NCBI GenBank assembly: GCA_023473795.1
Contig: JAMCYS010000090.1
Span: forward strand, 16,500-80,499
Origin: Chloroflexota bacterium
GTDB taxonomy: Bacteria > Chloroflexota > UBA6077 > FW602-bin22 > JAMCYS01
Reading direction: 5' to 3'
DNA length: 64,000 nucleotides
Shown: piece by piece, positions 7,699 to 15,987 of the stretch
How positions within the stretch are numbered: the first letter of the stretch is position 1
Layout: every line of letters begins with the position of its first letter
Made by a program: the position numbers and the translations under genes
The notes under the pieces: model-generated
Databases searched by the model: none
What the model was told of the DNA's origin: nothing
The model's input: only the letters and a program-made list of their open reading frames with translations

Positions 7699-9588
7699 AT
7701 GTCTCGCTTCATCGATAGCATCAACCAGCCAGACGACCTGAAACGCCTCAACCCCCACGAACTCGAGCAACTAGCAGCGGAAATCCGCGCCGAGCTTCTC
7801 CATACCGTCCTCCAAACCGGTGGCCACTTAGCCTCCAACCTGGGCGTAGTCGAGCTGACTTTGGCTCTGCACACTGTCTTCGCCAGCCCAGCCGACAAGA
7901 TAGTTTGGGATGTCGGCCACCAGTGCTACGTTCACAAACTACTTACCGGGCGCCGAGACCGTTTCGCCACTATTCGGCAATATGGTGGTCTCAGCGGCTT
8001 TCCCGCGCGCGAGGAGAGCGAGCACGATGCCTTCGGGGCCGGTCACGCCAGCACCTCGGTATCGGCCGCTCTAGGCATGGCCACGGCCCGCGACCTCGCG
8101 GGCGGCAAACATCACGTGGTCGCCGTGATCGGTGACGGGGCCATGTCGGGCGGTCTCGCCTTCGAAGGTGTGAACAACGCAGGCCATTTGGCCACTCGTT
8201 TCATCCTGGTACTCAACGACAACGGTATGTCGATCTCACGCAACGTCGGCGCCCTCGCCAAGCACCTGAGCCGACTGCGCACGGAGCCGCTGTACACCCA
8301 GGCCAAAGCCGGCGTAGAGTATCTTCTAGTCAAGCTGCCGTTAGGCCGGCGCGTGCTGCAGTTTCTCAAGCGTTTCAAACAGAGCTTCAAGGGTCTGGTA
8401 ATGCCCACGATGCTGTGGGAGGAGCTTGGCTTCACCTACCTGGGGCCGATTGACGGGCACGACATCTCGGCCCTCCGCGAAGCCTTCGAGCGCGCCAAAC
8501 TAGTGCAGCGCCCGGTGCTGGTCCACGTCTACACCACCAAGGGCAAGGGCTACGATCCCGCCGAGGAAGACGCGGTTTCGTTCCACGGAGTGGCCCCTAA
8601 CGGCCACAAGAAGTCAACCGCGCCTAGCTACAGCACAGTCTTCGGTGACACGCTAGTAAAGGTCGCCGAGCGGGACCCGCGCCTCGTCGCTATATCCGCC
8701 GCGATGCCCGATGGCACGGGCCTCAACCGCTTCGCGCGGCAGTTTCCCCGTCGCTTCTTCGACGTGGGCATCGCCGAGGAACACGCCGTCACCTTCGCCG
8801 CTGGCCTGGCCACGCAGGGCTTCCGCCCCGTGGTGGCGCTTTACAGCACCTTCCTCCAACGGGCCTACGACCAAGTAGTGCACGACGTCTGTTTGCAGAA
8901 CCTGCCGGTCATTTTCGCCATTGACCGCGCGGGCTTGGTTGGCGACGACGGGCGCACCCATCACGGCGTCTTCGACATATCTTTCCTGCGTCACGTGCCG
9001 GGTCTGGTGCTGATGTCTCCCAAGGACGAAAACGAGCTCCAGCATATGCTCTGGACCGCGGTGCAGCTAGGTAGGCCGGTCGCGCTGCGCTACCCGCGGG
9101 GCAGTGGCGCCGGTGTGCCGCTGGACGATGAACTGATTGAACTGCCCTTGGGTCAGGCCGAGGTGCTGCGCCAGGGCGAGGACCTGGCTATTGTGGCCTA
9201 CGGCCCGCTCGTACAAACGGCGCTGGCGGCGGCGGCGACACTGGCGGAAGCCGGCGTGCAGGCGACGGTCGTCAACGCCCGCTTCGCCAAGCCCCTGGAC
9301 GAACCGCTCATCGCCAGGTTGGCGCGGCGGTTGCCACTGCTGGTGACTTTGGAAGAGAACGCGCTACAGGGTGGCGTTGGCAGCGCCTTGCTCGAGGTGT
9401 TGGAGGAACACCGGCCGCTGGCAGCACGGGTGCGACGAATCGGCTTGCCCGACGTCTTCGTCGAGCACGGCAGCCCCGAAATCCTGCGCCGCAAGTGCGA
9501 CCTAGCGGTGCAGGGCGTGCTGGAGACGATCGCGCGCGAAATACCACGCCTGCAGAGAGTCCCCGCCGTGAGCGAGGTCCGGCGCTAG
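7699..9588 (+). CDS. dxs: 1-deoxy-D-xylulose-5-phosphate synthase
   Basis: 629 residues, the normal length. It condenses pyruvate and glyceraldehyde-3-phosphate to DXP, the first step of the MEP isoprenoid pathway, with thiamine diphosphate. The TPP-binding half shows HASTSVSAALGMA and GDGAMSGGLAFEGVNNAG; the pyrimidine-binding half shows GIAEEHAVTFAAGLA and THHGVFD; a transketolase C-terminal domain closes it (VALRYPRGSGAG onward). The ATG giving MSRFIDSINQ is chosen over an upstream in-frame codon because it lies well after the promoter and an AAGGAG. The polyprenyl synthase starts 1 nt after its stop, so flux through MEP and chain elongation are probably co-expressed. Confidence 0.95.
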   Translation: MSRFIDSINQPDDLKRLNPHELEQLAAEIRAELLHTVLQTGGHLASNLGVVELTLALHTVFASPADKIVWDVGHQCYVHKLLTGRRDRFATIRQYGGLSGFPAREESEHDAFGAGHASTSVSAALGMATARDLAGGKHHVVAVIGDGAMSGGLAFEGVNNAGHLATRFILVLNDNGMSISRNVGALAKHLSRLRTEPLYTQAKAGVEYLLVKLPLGRRVLQFLKRFKQSFKGLVMPTMLWEELGFTYLGPIDGHDISALREAFERAKLVQRPVLVHVYTTKGKGYDPAEEDAVSFHGVAPNGHKKSTAPSYSTVFGDTLVKVAERDPRLVAISAAMPDGTGLNRFARQFPRRFFDVGIAEEHAVTFAAGLATQGFRPVVALYSTFLQRAYDQVVHDVCLQNLPVIFAIDRAGLVGDDGRTHHGVFDISFLRHVPGLVLMSPKDENELQHMLWTAVQLGRPVALRYPRGSGAGVPLDDELIELPLGQAEVLRQGEDLAIVAYGPLVQTALAAAATLAEAGVQATVVNARFAKPLDEPLIARLARRLPLLVTLEENALQGGVGSALLEVLEEHRPLAARVRRIGLPDVFVEHGSPEILRRKCDLAVQGVLETIAREIPRLQRVPAVSEVRR

Positions 9589-9589
9589 A

Positions 9590-10615
9590 GTGGCCGGACT
9601 CGGCGACCGCTTTCGCCCCGAGCTGGAAGCGGAAATGGCAGCCTGCTTTCCTTCGGCTGGCCCCGCGGCGGGCCTTTTCGCTGCCCTCCGGTATCATCTG
9701 GGCTGGGCCGAGGCAGACGGCAGCCCCGCGCGCGCCGGCGGCGGCAAGCGGCTGCGTCCAGTTCTCTGCCTCGTCACCTGCGAGGGCTATGGCGGCGATT
9801 ATCGCCAGGCGTTGCCCGCCGCCGCGGCGATCGAGTTGCTGCACAACTTCACCCTTATCCACGACGACATCGAAGACCGCAGCGACGAGCGCCACCACCG
9901 ACCGACCGTCTGGAAAGTGTGGGGAGAGGCGCAAGCCATCAACGCCGGCGACGCGCTGTTCACCATCAGCCAGCTGGCTGCCTTGAGGTTGGCGGGACGG
10001 GGCGTCCCGGCCGACAGGGTCTTGGCCGGGGTGCAGACGATCAATGCCGCCTGCCTGCGGGTCTGCGAGGGCCAATTCCTCGACATCGACTTTGAGCAGC
10101 AGGCGCTGGTCGACGAGACGTCGTACCTGGCGATGATCAGGGGCAAGACGGCCGCGTTGCTGGGCTGCGCGCTGGAAATGGGGGCACTAGTTGCCGGCGC
10201 CGCGCCGGCCGAGCTAGCCGCGTTGCGCGAAGCGGGGGAGTCGCTGGGGCTAGCTTACCAGGTTCAGGACGACATCCTGGGCATTTGGGGCGACCCGGCG
10301 GTAACGGGCAAGCCCACCGCCGACGACATTCGCAGCCGTAAGAAGACGCTGCCAATCGTCCACGCGCAGTCGGCTGCCCGCCTGGGGCACGCTGGTCGCC
10401 TGAGCCAATTGCTCGCCAAACCGCGGCTGACGGAGCCAGATGTCGTCGAGGTAGTGGGCATACTGGAGACAGCCGGGTCCTTGCGCTATGCGGAAGGTCT
10501 GGCGCAGGGCTTCTACAACCAGTGCCTGGCAGCGCTGGAGAGGACCAGTCTCAGCGAGGCGAGCCGGGCCGAACTCAATTCTCTTGTGCGGTCTCTTCTG
10601 GGACGGCCGGTCTAG
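9590..10615 (+). CDS. Polyprenyl (geranylgeranyl-type) diphosphate synthase
   Basis: 341 residues. A trans-isoprenyl diphosphate synthase that adds isopentenyl units to allylic diphosphates. It shows GGGKRLRP, the first aspartate-rich motif in HDDIEDRSDERHHRPT, the Lys of IRGKTAALLG, and the second motif QVQDDILGIWGD. The DDILGIWGD form is common in actinobacterial and Chloroflexota GGPP-type enzymes; chain length cannot be told by eye. The GTG start directly follows the dxs stop, with GAGGT inside the dxs end as ribosome site. Its last 41 bp overlap the end of a convergent gene. Products could feed quinones, carotenoids or the lipid carriers needed by the many membrane glycosyltransferases here. 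Confidence 0.9.
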   Translation: MAGLGDRFRPELEAEMAACFPSAGPAAGLFAALRYHLGWAEADGSPARAGGGKRLRPVLCLVTCEGYGGDYRQALPAAAAIELLHNFTLIHDDIEDRSDERHHRPTVWKVWGEAQAINAGDALFTISQLAALRLAGRGVPADRVLAGVQTINAACLRVCEGQFLDIDFEQQALVDETSYLAMIRGKTAALLGCALEMGALVAGAAPAELAALREAGESLGLAYQVQDDILGIWGDPAVTGKPTADDIRSRKKTLPIVHAQSAARLGHAGRLSQLLAKPRLTEPDVVEVVGILETAGSLRYAEGLAQGFYNQCLAALERTSLSEASRAELNSLVRSLLGRPV

Positions 10616-11165
10616 GCTGCCGCAGGGTAGCAGCCGCCTCCCGCCAATCGTCGGCCACACCGACGAATGTCGCGCCGCTCTGTCGGGGCAGCCAGAGCCG
10701 GCGCGGCGCCCGCGCGTTGGCCTGGTAGAAAGCGTCCCACTCACCATCAATCCAGTCCAAGTAGCGGTCATACTCCGTGCCCAGCCCCCGGGAGAGCAGC
10801 TCTTTCTCGATGATGTTGCCGTGGTGGGGATGCTTGTGGCGACACGGCAGAGGCGAGCCGAAGCCGCGAGCGTAGTGCACCATCTCGTGGGCTATTGTAA
10901 CGGTATTGATGCATTCCGGCACGACTGGAAGGCTCAGCAGGCCATTCAGGCGGATGATCGTCTTGTCGGCCGGCTCGCAGAGCGTGATCAGCCCCAGTCT
11001 GGCCTTCCAGCGTTTGGAAAAGCCGATATCTACGTGATTCGCGCGCGGCGTATCGGCGAAATAGCGATCCCAGACATAGTCTAGGTGCGCAGCCAGCCAG
11101 TCGTCGTCACGCATAAGTAGCGCGAATGGGGTCACCTTACCCCGCACTCCCTCCTCCATCACCAC
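10575..11165 (-). CDS. SprT-like putative zinc metalloprotein
   Basis: 196 residues, soluble. The core is TVTIAHEMVHYARGFG, giving an HExxH zinc/catalytic motif, followed by a His-rich segment (PCRHKHPHHGNIIEKELL) that may supply a third ligand. This arrangement resembles SprT/WSS-type predicted metallopeptidases; no target is known. The N-terminus (YVWDRYFADTPRANHVDIGFSKRWKARLG) also matches the SprT-like layout. Its 3' end overlaps the polyprenyl synthase gene by 41 bp in a convergent arrangement; a shorter real product cannot be excluded. An ATG two codons downstream is an alternative start. Confidence 0.6.
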   Translation of the reverse strand: MVMEEGVRGKVTPFALLMRDDDWLAAHLDYVWDRYFADTPRANHVDIGFSKRWKARLGLITLCEPADKTIIRLNGLLSLPVVPECINTVTIAHEMVHYARGFGSPLPCRHKHPHHGNIIEKELLSRGLGTEYDRYLDWIDGEWDAFYQANARAPRRLWLPRQSGATFVGVADDWREAAATLRQPRPAVPEETAQEN

Positions 11166-11382
11166 ACCTCCCAGTACCGTCGCCGTCAGCGCGCCGGCCG
11201 CGGGCGCAAAGATCCCTTCTCTCCAGCCAGACGACTGGAGGACTACCTACACTTGCTCTGTGGACAGTGACTGGTCCAAGCGCTTCCCGACCGCAACCTA
11301 CGTGTGAACTGAACCGCCTGACACCATCCCCAGCCTGGCGGCCCATGCGGCCGCGCTGCCAGTGGCTAGCGCCACCGACGCG

Positions 11383-11388
11383 AGTATA
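11383..11388 (-). promoter_or_regulatory. Extended -10 element between hemW and the SprT-like gene
   Basis: On the minus strand TGC-TATACT lies within the 239-nt gap between the two minus-strand genes. No -35 is evident. It could give the downstream gene its own transcript. I see nothing else in this gap. Confidence 0.35.
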
Positions 11389-11404
11389 GCAACGTCGTCA
11401 ACAA

Positions 11405-12577
11405 TCAGGCGACCTGCAACTCCGGCAACAGCCGCACTAGGACCTCGTGCAGAAGCAGGCGGCCGCGCTCGGTAACCACCAGCCGTGCCGCCGGCCACAC
11501 AACCAGCCCCAAGCCGGAGAGAGCAAGCAGGTCACTGGCGCAGTCCGCCGCGAGATCGACGCCGAAACGCAACCTGAACTCGGCAGGGTCCACGCCTTCG
11601 TTGAGCCGCAATCCCAGCATCAAGGCGTCCCGCGCTGCCTGAATTGGCGAGGTTTCTTCCTCCGCCAGCACCGCCTCCCGACCGGCAGAGATTCGCGCCA
11701 CGTACTCGCGCGGCGCGGCGACGTTCGCGTAGCGCCTGCCGGCGAAGTAAGAGTGCGCCCCCGCCCCGAAGCCCAGGTACTCCTCGTAGCGCCAATACAC
11801 TAGATTATGGCGGCAGGATAACAGATCGCCTTCTTGCCCCCCGCGGGCCCAGTTCGAAACCTCGTACCGCTCATAGCCGGACGCAGAAAGCGCCTCGGCC
11901 GCCGCCTGCCAGAGGTCAACCGCGCTGTCAGCCGAGAGTGGCTCGACCCGCCCGGCGGCGACATCGGCGGCCAGCGGCGTCCCCGCCTCAATTTGCAAGG
12001 CGTAGAGGGAGAGGTGCTCCGGCGCCAATGCCTTCACTTGCGCCAGGTCCGCCAGCAGCTCGGCCACCGTTTGGCCGGGGGTGGCGTAGATAAGGTCGAG
12101 ACTGAGGTTGCCGAAACCGGCTCGGCGCGCGGCCTCGCAGGCCGCCACCGCCTCGGCGGCGTTGTGAATGCGTCCCAAAGAGCGCAGGCGCGTGTCGTCG
12201 AAGCTCTGCACGCCCAGGCTGAGCCGATTCACGCCCGCCCGCGCGATGTCACGCAAGTACCGCTCGTCCACCGTACCCGGGTTGGCCTCCAGCGTCACCT
12301 CCGCCGACTCCGGCAGAGCAAACAGGCGACGAACGAGCGCTATCATTGCCGAAATCTGGTCCGCCGCCAGCAGGGAGGGCGTGCCACCGCCCACGTAGAG
12401 CGTGCGCGCCCTGCCCCGCGCCACTTGGCTGGCCACGGCCTCCATTTCGGCCGCCAACGCCGCTAGGTAGTCCGGTATTAACCCCCCCAGGCCGGCGTAG
12501 GAGTTGAAATCGCAGTAGCGGCACTTGGCCACGCAGAACGGCATGTGCAGGTAAACCCCGAAGTCAGCGCCATCCAT
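11405..12577 (-). CDS. hemW: HemW-like radical SAM heme chaperone
   Basis: 390 residues. The radical-SAM motif is FCVAKCRYCDFNSY (CxxxCxYC followed by Phe), with GGGTPSLL and a HemW-typical C-terminal domain (CRHNLVYWRYEEYLGFGAGAHS). The CxYCxF form separates HemW from true HemN coproporphyrinogen dehydrogenases, so heme handling/insertion is more likely than porphyrin oxidation. Cytosolic, [4Fe-4S]-dependent. ATG start; the upstream ribosome site is weak. It is divergent from the M20 peptidase gene. Confidence 0.9.
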   Translation of the reverse strand: MDGADFGVYLHMPFCVAKCRYCDFNSYAGLGGLIPDYLAALAAEMEAVASQVARGRARTLYVGGGTPSLLAADQISAMIALVRRLFALPESAEVTLEANPGTVDERYLRDIARAGVNRLSLGVQSFDDTRLRSLGRIHNAAEAVAACEAARRAGFGNLSLDLIYATPGQTVAELLADLAQVKALAPEHLSLYALQIEAGTPLAADVAAGRVEPLSADSAVDLWQAAAEALSASGYERYEVSNWARGGQEGDLLSCRHNLVYWRYEEYLGFGAGAHSYFAGRRYANVAAPREYVARISAGREAVLAEEETSPIQAARDALMLGLRLNEGVDPAEFRLRFGVDLAADCASDLLALSGLGLVVWPAARLVVTERGRLLLHEVLVRLLPELQVA

Positions 12578-12649
12578 AACGCGGCAACTCTACCACATCG
12601 TCCGCGCCAGCCGCATGCGGACACCCGCCCTGGCGCGACCATCACCGGC

Positions 12650-12679
12650 TTGCGGCCGCCGAGGACCGGCGGCTACAAT
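12650..12679 (+). promoter_or_regulatory. Promoter of the M20 peptidase gene
   Basis: TTGCGG, 18 nt, TACAAT, about 50 nt before the ATG. Confidence 0.45.
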
Positions 12680-12729
12680 GCAGGCGAGGCCGGCGCTGGC
12701 CGGCAGCCCCGCCAAGGAGGAGGAAGCGA

Positions 12730-13905
12730 ATGAGCGACTCCAAGCCCGATCTCTACAGCCCTGTCGGTCTGACCCAGGCCCTGGTGCGTATACCCAGCCA
12801 GAACCCGTTGCAGAGCGAAGCGGCCTGCGCGGCGTTCGTGGCTGATTGGTTCCGCGGGCTGGGCGTGGAGCCTCTCGTGGAGGATGCCGTTCCCGGGCGA
12901 CCCAACGTCGTCGTTCGCCTGCCGGGCAGTAGCCGCGGCGCGCCCGCTCTCGCCTACCTGGCGCACATGGACACCGTGCCCGCGGGCGACGGGTGGACGG
13001 TCGATCCTTTTGGCGGAGAGGTCGACGGCGGCAGGCTCTACGGCCGCGGCGCCGCCGATATGAAGAGCGGCCTCGCCGCCACGATGCTGGCGCTGAAACG
13101 GGTGCTGGACAACGGAATCCGGCCGCGGCGTGACTTCCTGGTTTGCGCCACCGTGGACGAGGAAGGTGCGCAGATGTACGGCGCCGTCCGCCTCGTGGAG
13201 CAAGGCCTGCTGAGCAAGGACACGCTGTTGGTGGCATCAGAGCCCACCGGGCTGGACCTAGTGGTGGCTCAGAAGGGCGTAATGTGGTACAGAGTCGACA
13301 CCTACGGCAAAATGGCCCACGCGGGCACGCCGGAGGTGGGCGCCGACGCTATGCACGGCCTGGCCGAGGTGGTCGTCGCTCTGAAACAGGCCTTTGCCGA
13401 ACTGCCCTACGACCACCCGATCCTCGGACGAGCCTCGGTGACGATTGGCCAGGCGGCGGCCGGCCGGAAGACCAACGTCGTTCCCGACCACGCCTGGGCG
13501 GAGATCGACACCCGGCTGGTGCCACCCCTCGCCACCGCGGAGGCCACGGCGCTGGTGCGCGCCGTTGTTCAGGAAGCCGCGGCGCGAGTGCCCGGCGTGA
13601 AGGGCACCGTCGAAGTCGTCACCATAAACCGCCCGCCGGTTGAGCTGCACGCCGATTCGCCTCTATCCCAGGCCTTCGACGAAGTCTGCCGGGCCGTCGT
13701 GGGCCGACCCGTGCGCCGCTCCGGCTTCCCCGCCTACACGGACGCGGCCATCGCCGCCGCGATGACCGGCAATCCCAACTGCGCCCTCTTCGGCCCCGGC
13801 CACCTGCGGCAGGCGCACACGACTGACGAATACGTACCGGTGGCGGAGATAGCGCTCGCCGTGGAGGTGCTCAGCCGGGTGGCAGAGCTGCTGCTGACCT
13901 CGTGA
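12730..13905 (+). CDS. M20-family metallohydrolase (ArgE/DapE/CPG2-like)
   Basis: 391 residues, soluble. The di-zinc site can be followed: AHMDTVP (His), GRGAADMKSG (bridging Asp), VDEEGAQ (catalytic and metal Glu), ASEPTG (Glu) and GHLRQAHTTDEYVP (final His). The dimerisation domain lies between (KMAHAGTPEVGADAMHG to KTNVVPDHAWAEIDTR). The family deacylates or hydrolyses N-acyl amino acids or small peptides; the substrate cannot be chosen from sequence. A very strong site AAGGAGGAGG precedes the ATG. No amino-acid biosynthesis gene is adjacent, so argE or dapE would be a guess. Confidence 0.88.
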   Translation: MSDSKPDLYSPVGLTQALVRIPSQNPLQSEAACAAFVADWFRGLGVEPLVEDAVPGRPNVVVRLPGSSRGAPALAYLAHMDTVPAGDGWTVDPFGGEVDGGRLYGRGAADMKSGLAATMLALKRVLDNGIRPRRDFLVCATVDEEGAQMYGAVRLVEQGLLSKDTLLVASEPTGLDLVVAQKGVMWYRVDTYGKMAHAGTPEVGADAMHGLAEVVVALKQAFAELPYDHPILGRASVTIGQAAAGRKTNVVPDHAWAEIDTRLVPPLATAEATALVRAVVQEAAARVPGVKGTVEVVTINRPPVELHADSPLSQAFDEVCRAVVGRPVRRSGFPAYTDAAIAAAMTGNPNCALFGPGHLRQAHTTDEYVPVAEIALAVEVLSRVAELLLTS

Positions 13906-13931
13906 CAACGGCGCCGGCGAAGTTGTATAAT
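13902..13931 (+). promoter_or_regulatory. Promoter of aspS
   Basis: GTGACA, 18 nt, TATAAT; the -35 box overlaps the stop codon of the preceding gene. The aspS ATG lies about 110 nt downstream. Confidence 0.5.
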
Positions 13932-14041
13932 TCGCCTACTTGTCCGCCACACGCTGCCGTGTGGCGGATTGTCAGGTAAGCGACCAGAAACGGCAGGGCA
14001 GCGGCCAAGGCCAGCGTTCCGGCCGGGAGGATGAGAGGGAT

Positions 14042-15838
14042 ATGGAGCGAACACACACCTGCGGTCAGTTGCGGGCCGCGGACGCGGGGCGCGAGGCCAC
14101 GCTGATGGGTTGGGTCAACCGCCGCCGCAGCCTGGGCGGGTTGATCTTCATCGATCTCCGCGACCGCGAGGGCATCACGCAGGTGGTCTTCAATCCCTCC
14201 ATCTCAGCCGCCGCTCACTCTCTAGCCGAAGAGATGCGACCCGAGTATGTCGTGGCCGTGCACGGCGTCGTCCGCCTGCGACCCGAGGGCGCGAGCAACG
14301 CCAATCTGGCCACGGGCGAGGTCGAGCTCGAGGCAACCCAGGCCGAGGTGCTCAACCCAGCCAAGACCCCTCCGTTCTACATCAACGAGGACGCGGAGAT
14401 CGACGAGCCCCTGCGTCTGCGCTATCGCTACCTCGACTTGCGCCGGGCAAAGGTGAAGAACAACATCCTGTTCCGCCACCGGGTAGTGAAGTACATCCGC
14501 GATTGGCTGGACAAGCGCGGCTTCGTGGAGATCGAGACGCCGATCTTGGTCAAAGAGACCCCCGGCGGGGCGCGTGAGTTCCTGGTACCGAGCCGCATTC
14601 AGCAGGGCAGCTTCTACGCCCTACCGCAGTCGCCTCAGCAGTTCAAGCAGATACTGATGGTGGCAGGGTTCGACAAGTACTTCCAGATTGCCCGTTGCTT
14701 CCGCGACGAGGACCTGCGGGCCGACCGCCAGCCGGAGTTCACCCAGCTGGATATGGAGATGTCTTTCGTCGACCAGGAGAACGTGCTGCAGATCACAGAG
14801 TCGCTCTTGACCGATCTGGTGGAAAGCCTGGGCACGCATCGTCTGCTGGCCAAGCCGTTCCCCCGCCTCACCTACGACGAGGCCATGGCCAAGTACGGCA
14901 GCGACAAGCCCGACCTGCGATTCGGGCTCGAGATCGTGGACATCTCGGACCTCGCCGGGGCGAGCGAGTTCAAGGTCTTCCAGGCGGCTCTCGCCACCGG
15001 CGGCCAGGTAAAGGCGCTACGGGCACCGGGACTCGGGCACTACAGCCGGCGCGAGCTCGACGAGCTGGTCCAGTTTGCCCAGAACCGGGGCGCCAAGGGC
15101 CTGATGACGGTGGAGTTGGCCGAGGGCGGCCCCAAATCGCCGCTAACGAAGTTCATGACCGCCGGGCAGATGGATAGGCTGGCGCAGTTGCTGAACGCTC
15201 AGCGGGGAGACCTAATTCTGATCGTCGCCGACCGGCCCGATGTCGTGGCCGAGGCACTGGGGCAGCTGCGTTTGGAGGTCGGTCGCCGCCTGAACTTCAT
15301 GGACCCCAACCTGCTGGCCTTCGCCTGGGTGCTGCAGATGCCGCTGCTGGAGTGGAATGACCAGGAGGGGCATTGGCAGTCCAAGCACCACCAGTTCACT
15401 ATGCCGATGGACGAGGACTTGCACTTGCTGGACACGGCCCCCCAGCGCGTGCGGGCCAAGCAGTACGACGTGGTCTGCAACGGCACGGAGGTTGGCGGCG
15501 GCAGCATCAGAATCCACCGGCGGGAGCTGCAGGAGAAGATCTTCCGCCTGATAGGCATGTCCGACGAAGAGGCGCGGGGGATGTTCGGCCACATGCTGGA
15601 GGCGTTCGAGTACGGCACGCCCCCGCATGGCGGCATTGCCCCGGGCATCGACCGCTTGGTGATGCTCCTCTCCGGGGCCGAGAACATCCGTGAGGTCATC
15701 CCCTTCCCTAAGACCCAGAGCGGCGTCGATCTGCTGACCGGCGCACCGTCGCCCGTGACCAGGCGGCGGCTGGCCGACCTCGGCCTGACGCTGCTACCGG
15801 AGGCGGCAAGGACAGCCTGGCAGTCGGACAACCCTTGA
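14042..15838 (+). CDS. aspS: Aspartyl-tRNA synthetase
   Basis: 598 residues, the bacterial type with an N-terminal OB-fold anticodon domain (CGQLRAADAG, GWVNRRRSLGGLIFIDLRDREG), class II catalytic core (FVEIETPILVKETPGGAREF, QSPQQFKQILMVAGFDKYFQ, FRDEDLRADRQPEFTQLDME), an inserted GAD domain and motif 3 (GGIAPGIDRLVMLL). It charges tRNA-Asp. Leu in RRRSLGG, where non-discriminating enzymes often have His, hints at a discriminating enzyme, but this needs alignment. The ATG giving MERTHTCGQL is chosen over an upstream in-frame ATG because it matches family N-termini and follows GGGAGG. Confidence 0.96.
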   Translation: MERTHTCGQLRAADAGREATLMGWVNRRRSLGGLIFIDLRDREGITQVVFNPSISAAAHSLAEEMRPEYVVAVHGVVRLRPEGASNANLATGEVELEATQAEVLNPAKTPPFYINEDAEIDEPLRLRYRYLDLRRAKVKNNILFRHRVVKYIRDWLDKRGFVEIETPILVKETPGGAREFLVPSRIQQGSFYALPQSPQQFKQILMVAGFDKYFQIARCFRDEDLRADRQPEFTQLDMEMSFVDQENVLQITESLLTDLVESLGTHRLLAKPFPRLTYDEAMAKYGSDKPDLRFGLEIVDISDLAGASEFKVFQAALATGGQVKALRAPGLGHYSRRELDELVQFAQNRGAKGLMTVELAEGGPKSPLTKFMTAGQMDRLAQLLNAQRGDLILIVADRPDVVAEALGQLRLEVGRRLNFMDPNLLAFAWVLQMPLLEWNDQEGHWQSKHHQFTMPMDEDLHLLDTAPQRVRAKQYDVVCNGTEVGGGSIRIHRRELQEKIFRLIGMSDEEARGMFGHMLEAFEYGTPPHGGIAPGIDRLVMLLSGAENIREVIPFPKTQSGVDLLTGAPSPVTRRRLADLGLTLLPEAARTAWQSDNP

Positions 15839-15864
15839 CGGTCATTGGCCGGGACTGCTATCAT
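15835..15864 (+). promoter_or_regulatory. Promoter of ileS
   Basis: TTGACG overlaps the aspS stop codon; 18 nt later is TATCAT. It gives ileS its own transcript with a leader of about 115 nt containing a long hairpin. Confidence 0.55.
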
Positions 15865-15913
15865 TGCCAGCAAGGCCCACGAGCGGCCGCTGTCGGATCG
15901 AGATGTCGCCGCA

Positions 15914-15952
15914 AAGTGAAGTCTCGTCCCTTGTTGGGATGAGGCTTCATTT
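15914..15952 (+). terminator. Long hairpin in the ileS leader: attenuator or terminator
   Basis: A 17-bp stem (with G-U pairs) closes a 5-nt TTGTT loop. The core arms are TCTCGTCCC and GGGATGAGG, flanked 5' by an A-rich stretch and 3' by CATTTCTT. It lies after the ileS promoter and before the ileS start, so it either ends read-through or controls ileS. The CGTCCC...GGGATGAGG layout, with CCGCAAAG before it, resembles the terminator half of a T-box leader, but I see no canonical antiterminator bulge sequence and only about 45 nt precede it. Confidence 0.5.
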
Positions 15953-15987
15953 CTTGCGCGATTCTGCGCATCCTGGAACGTGAGGTG

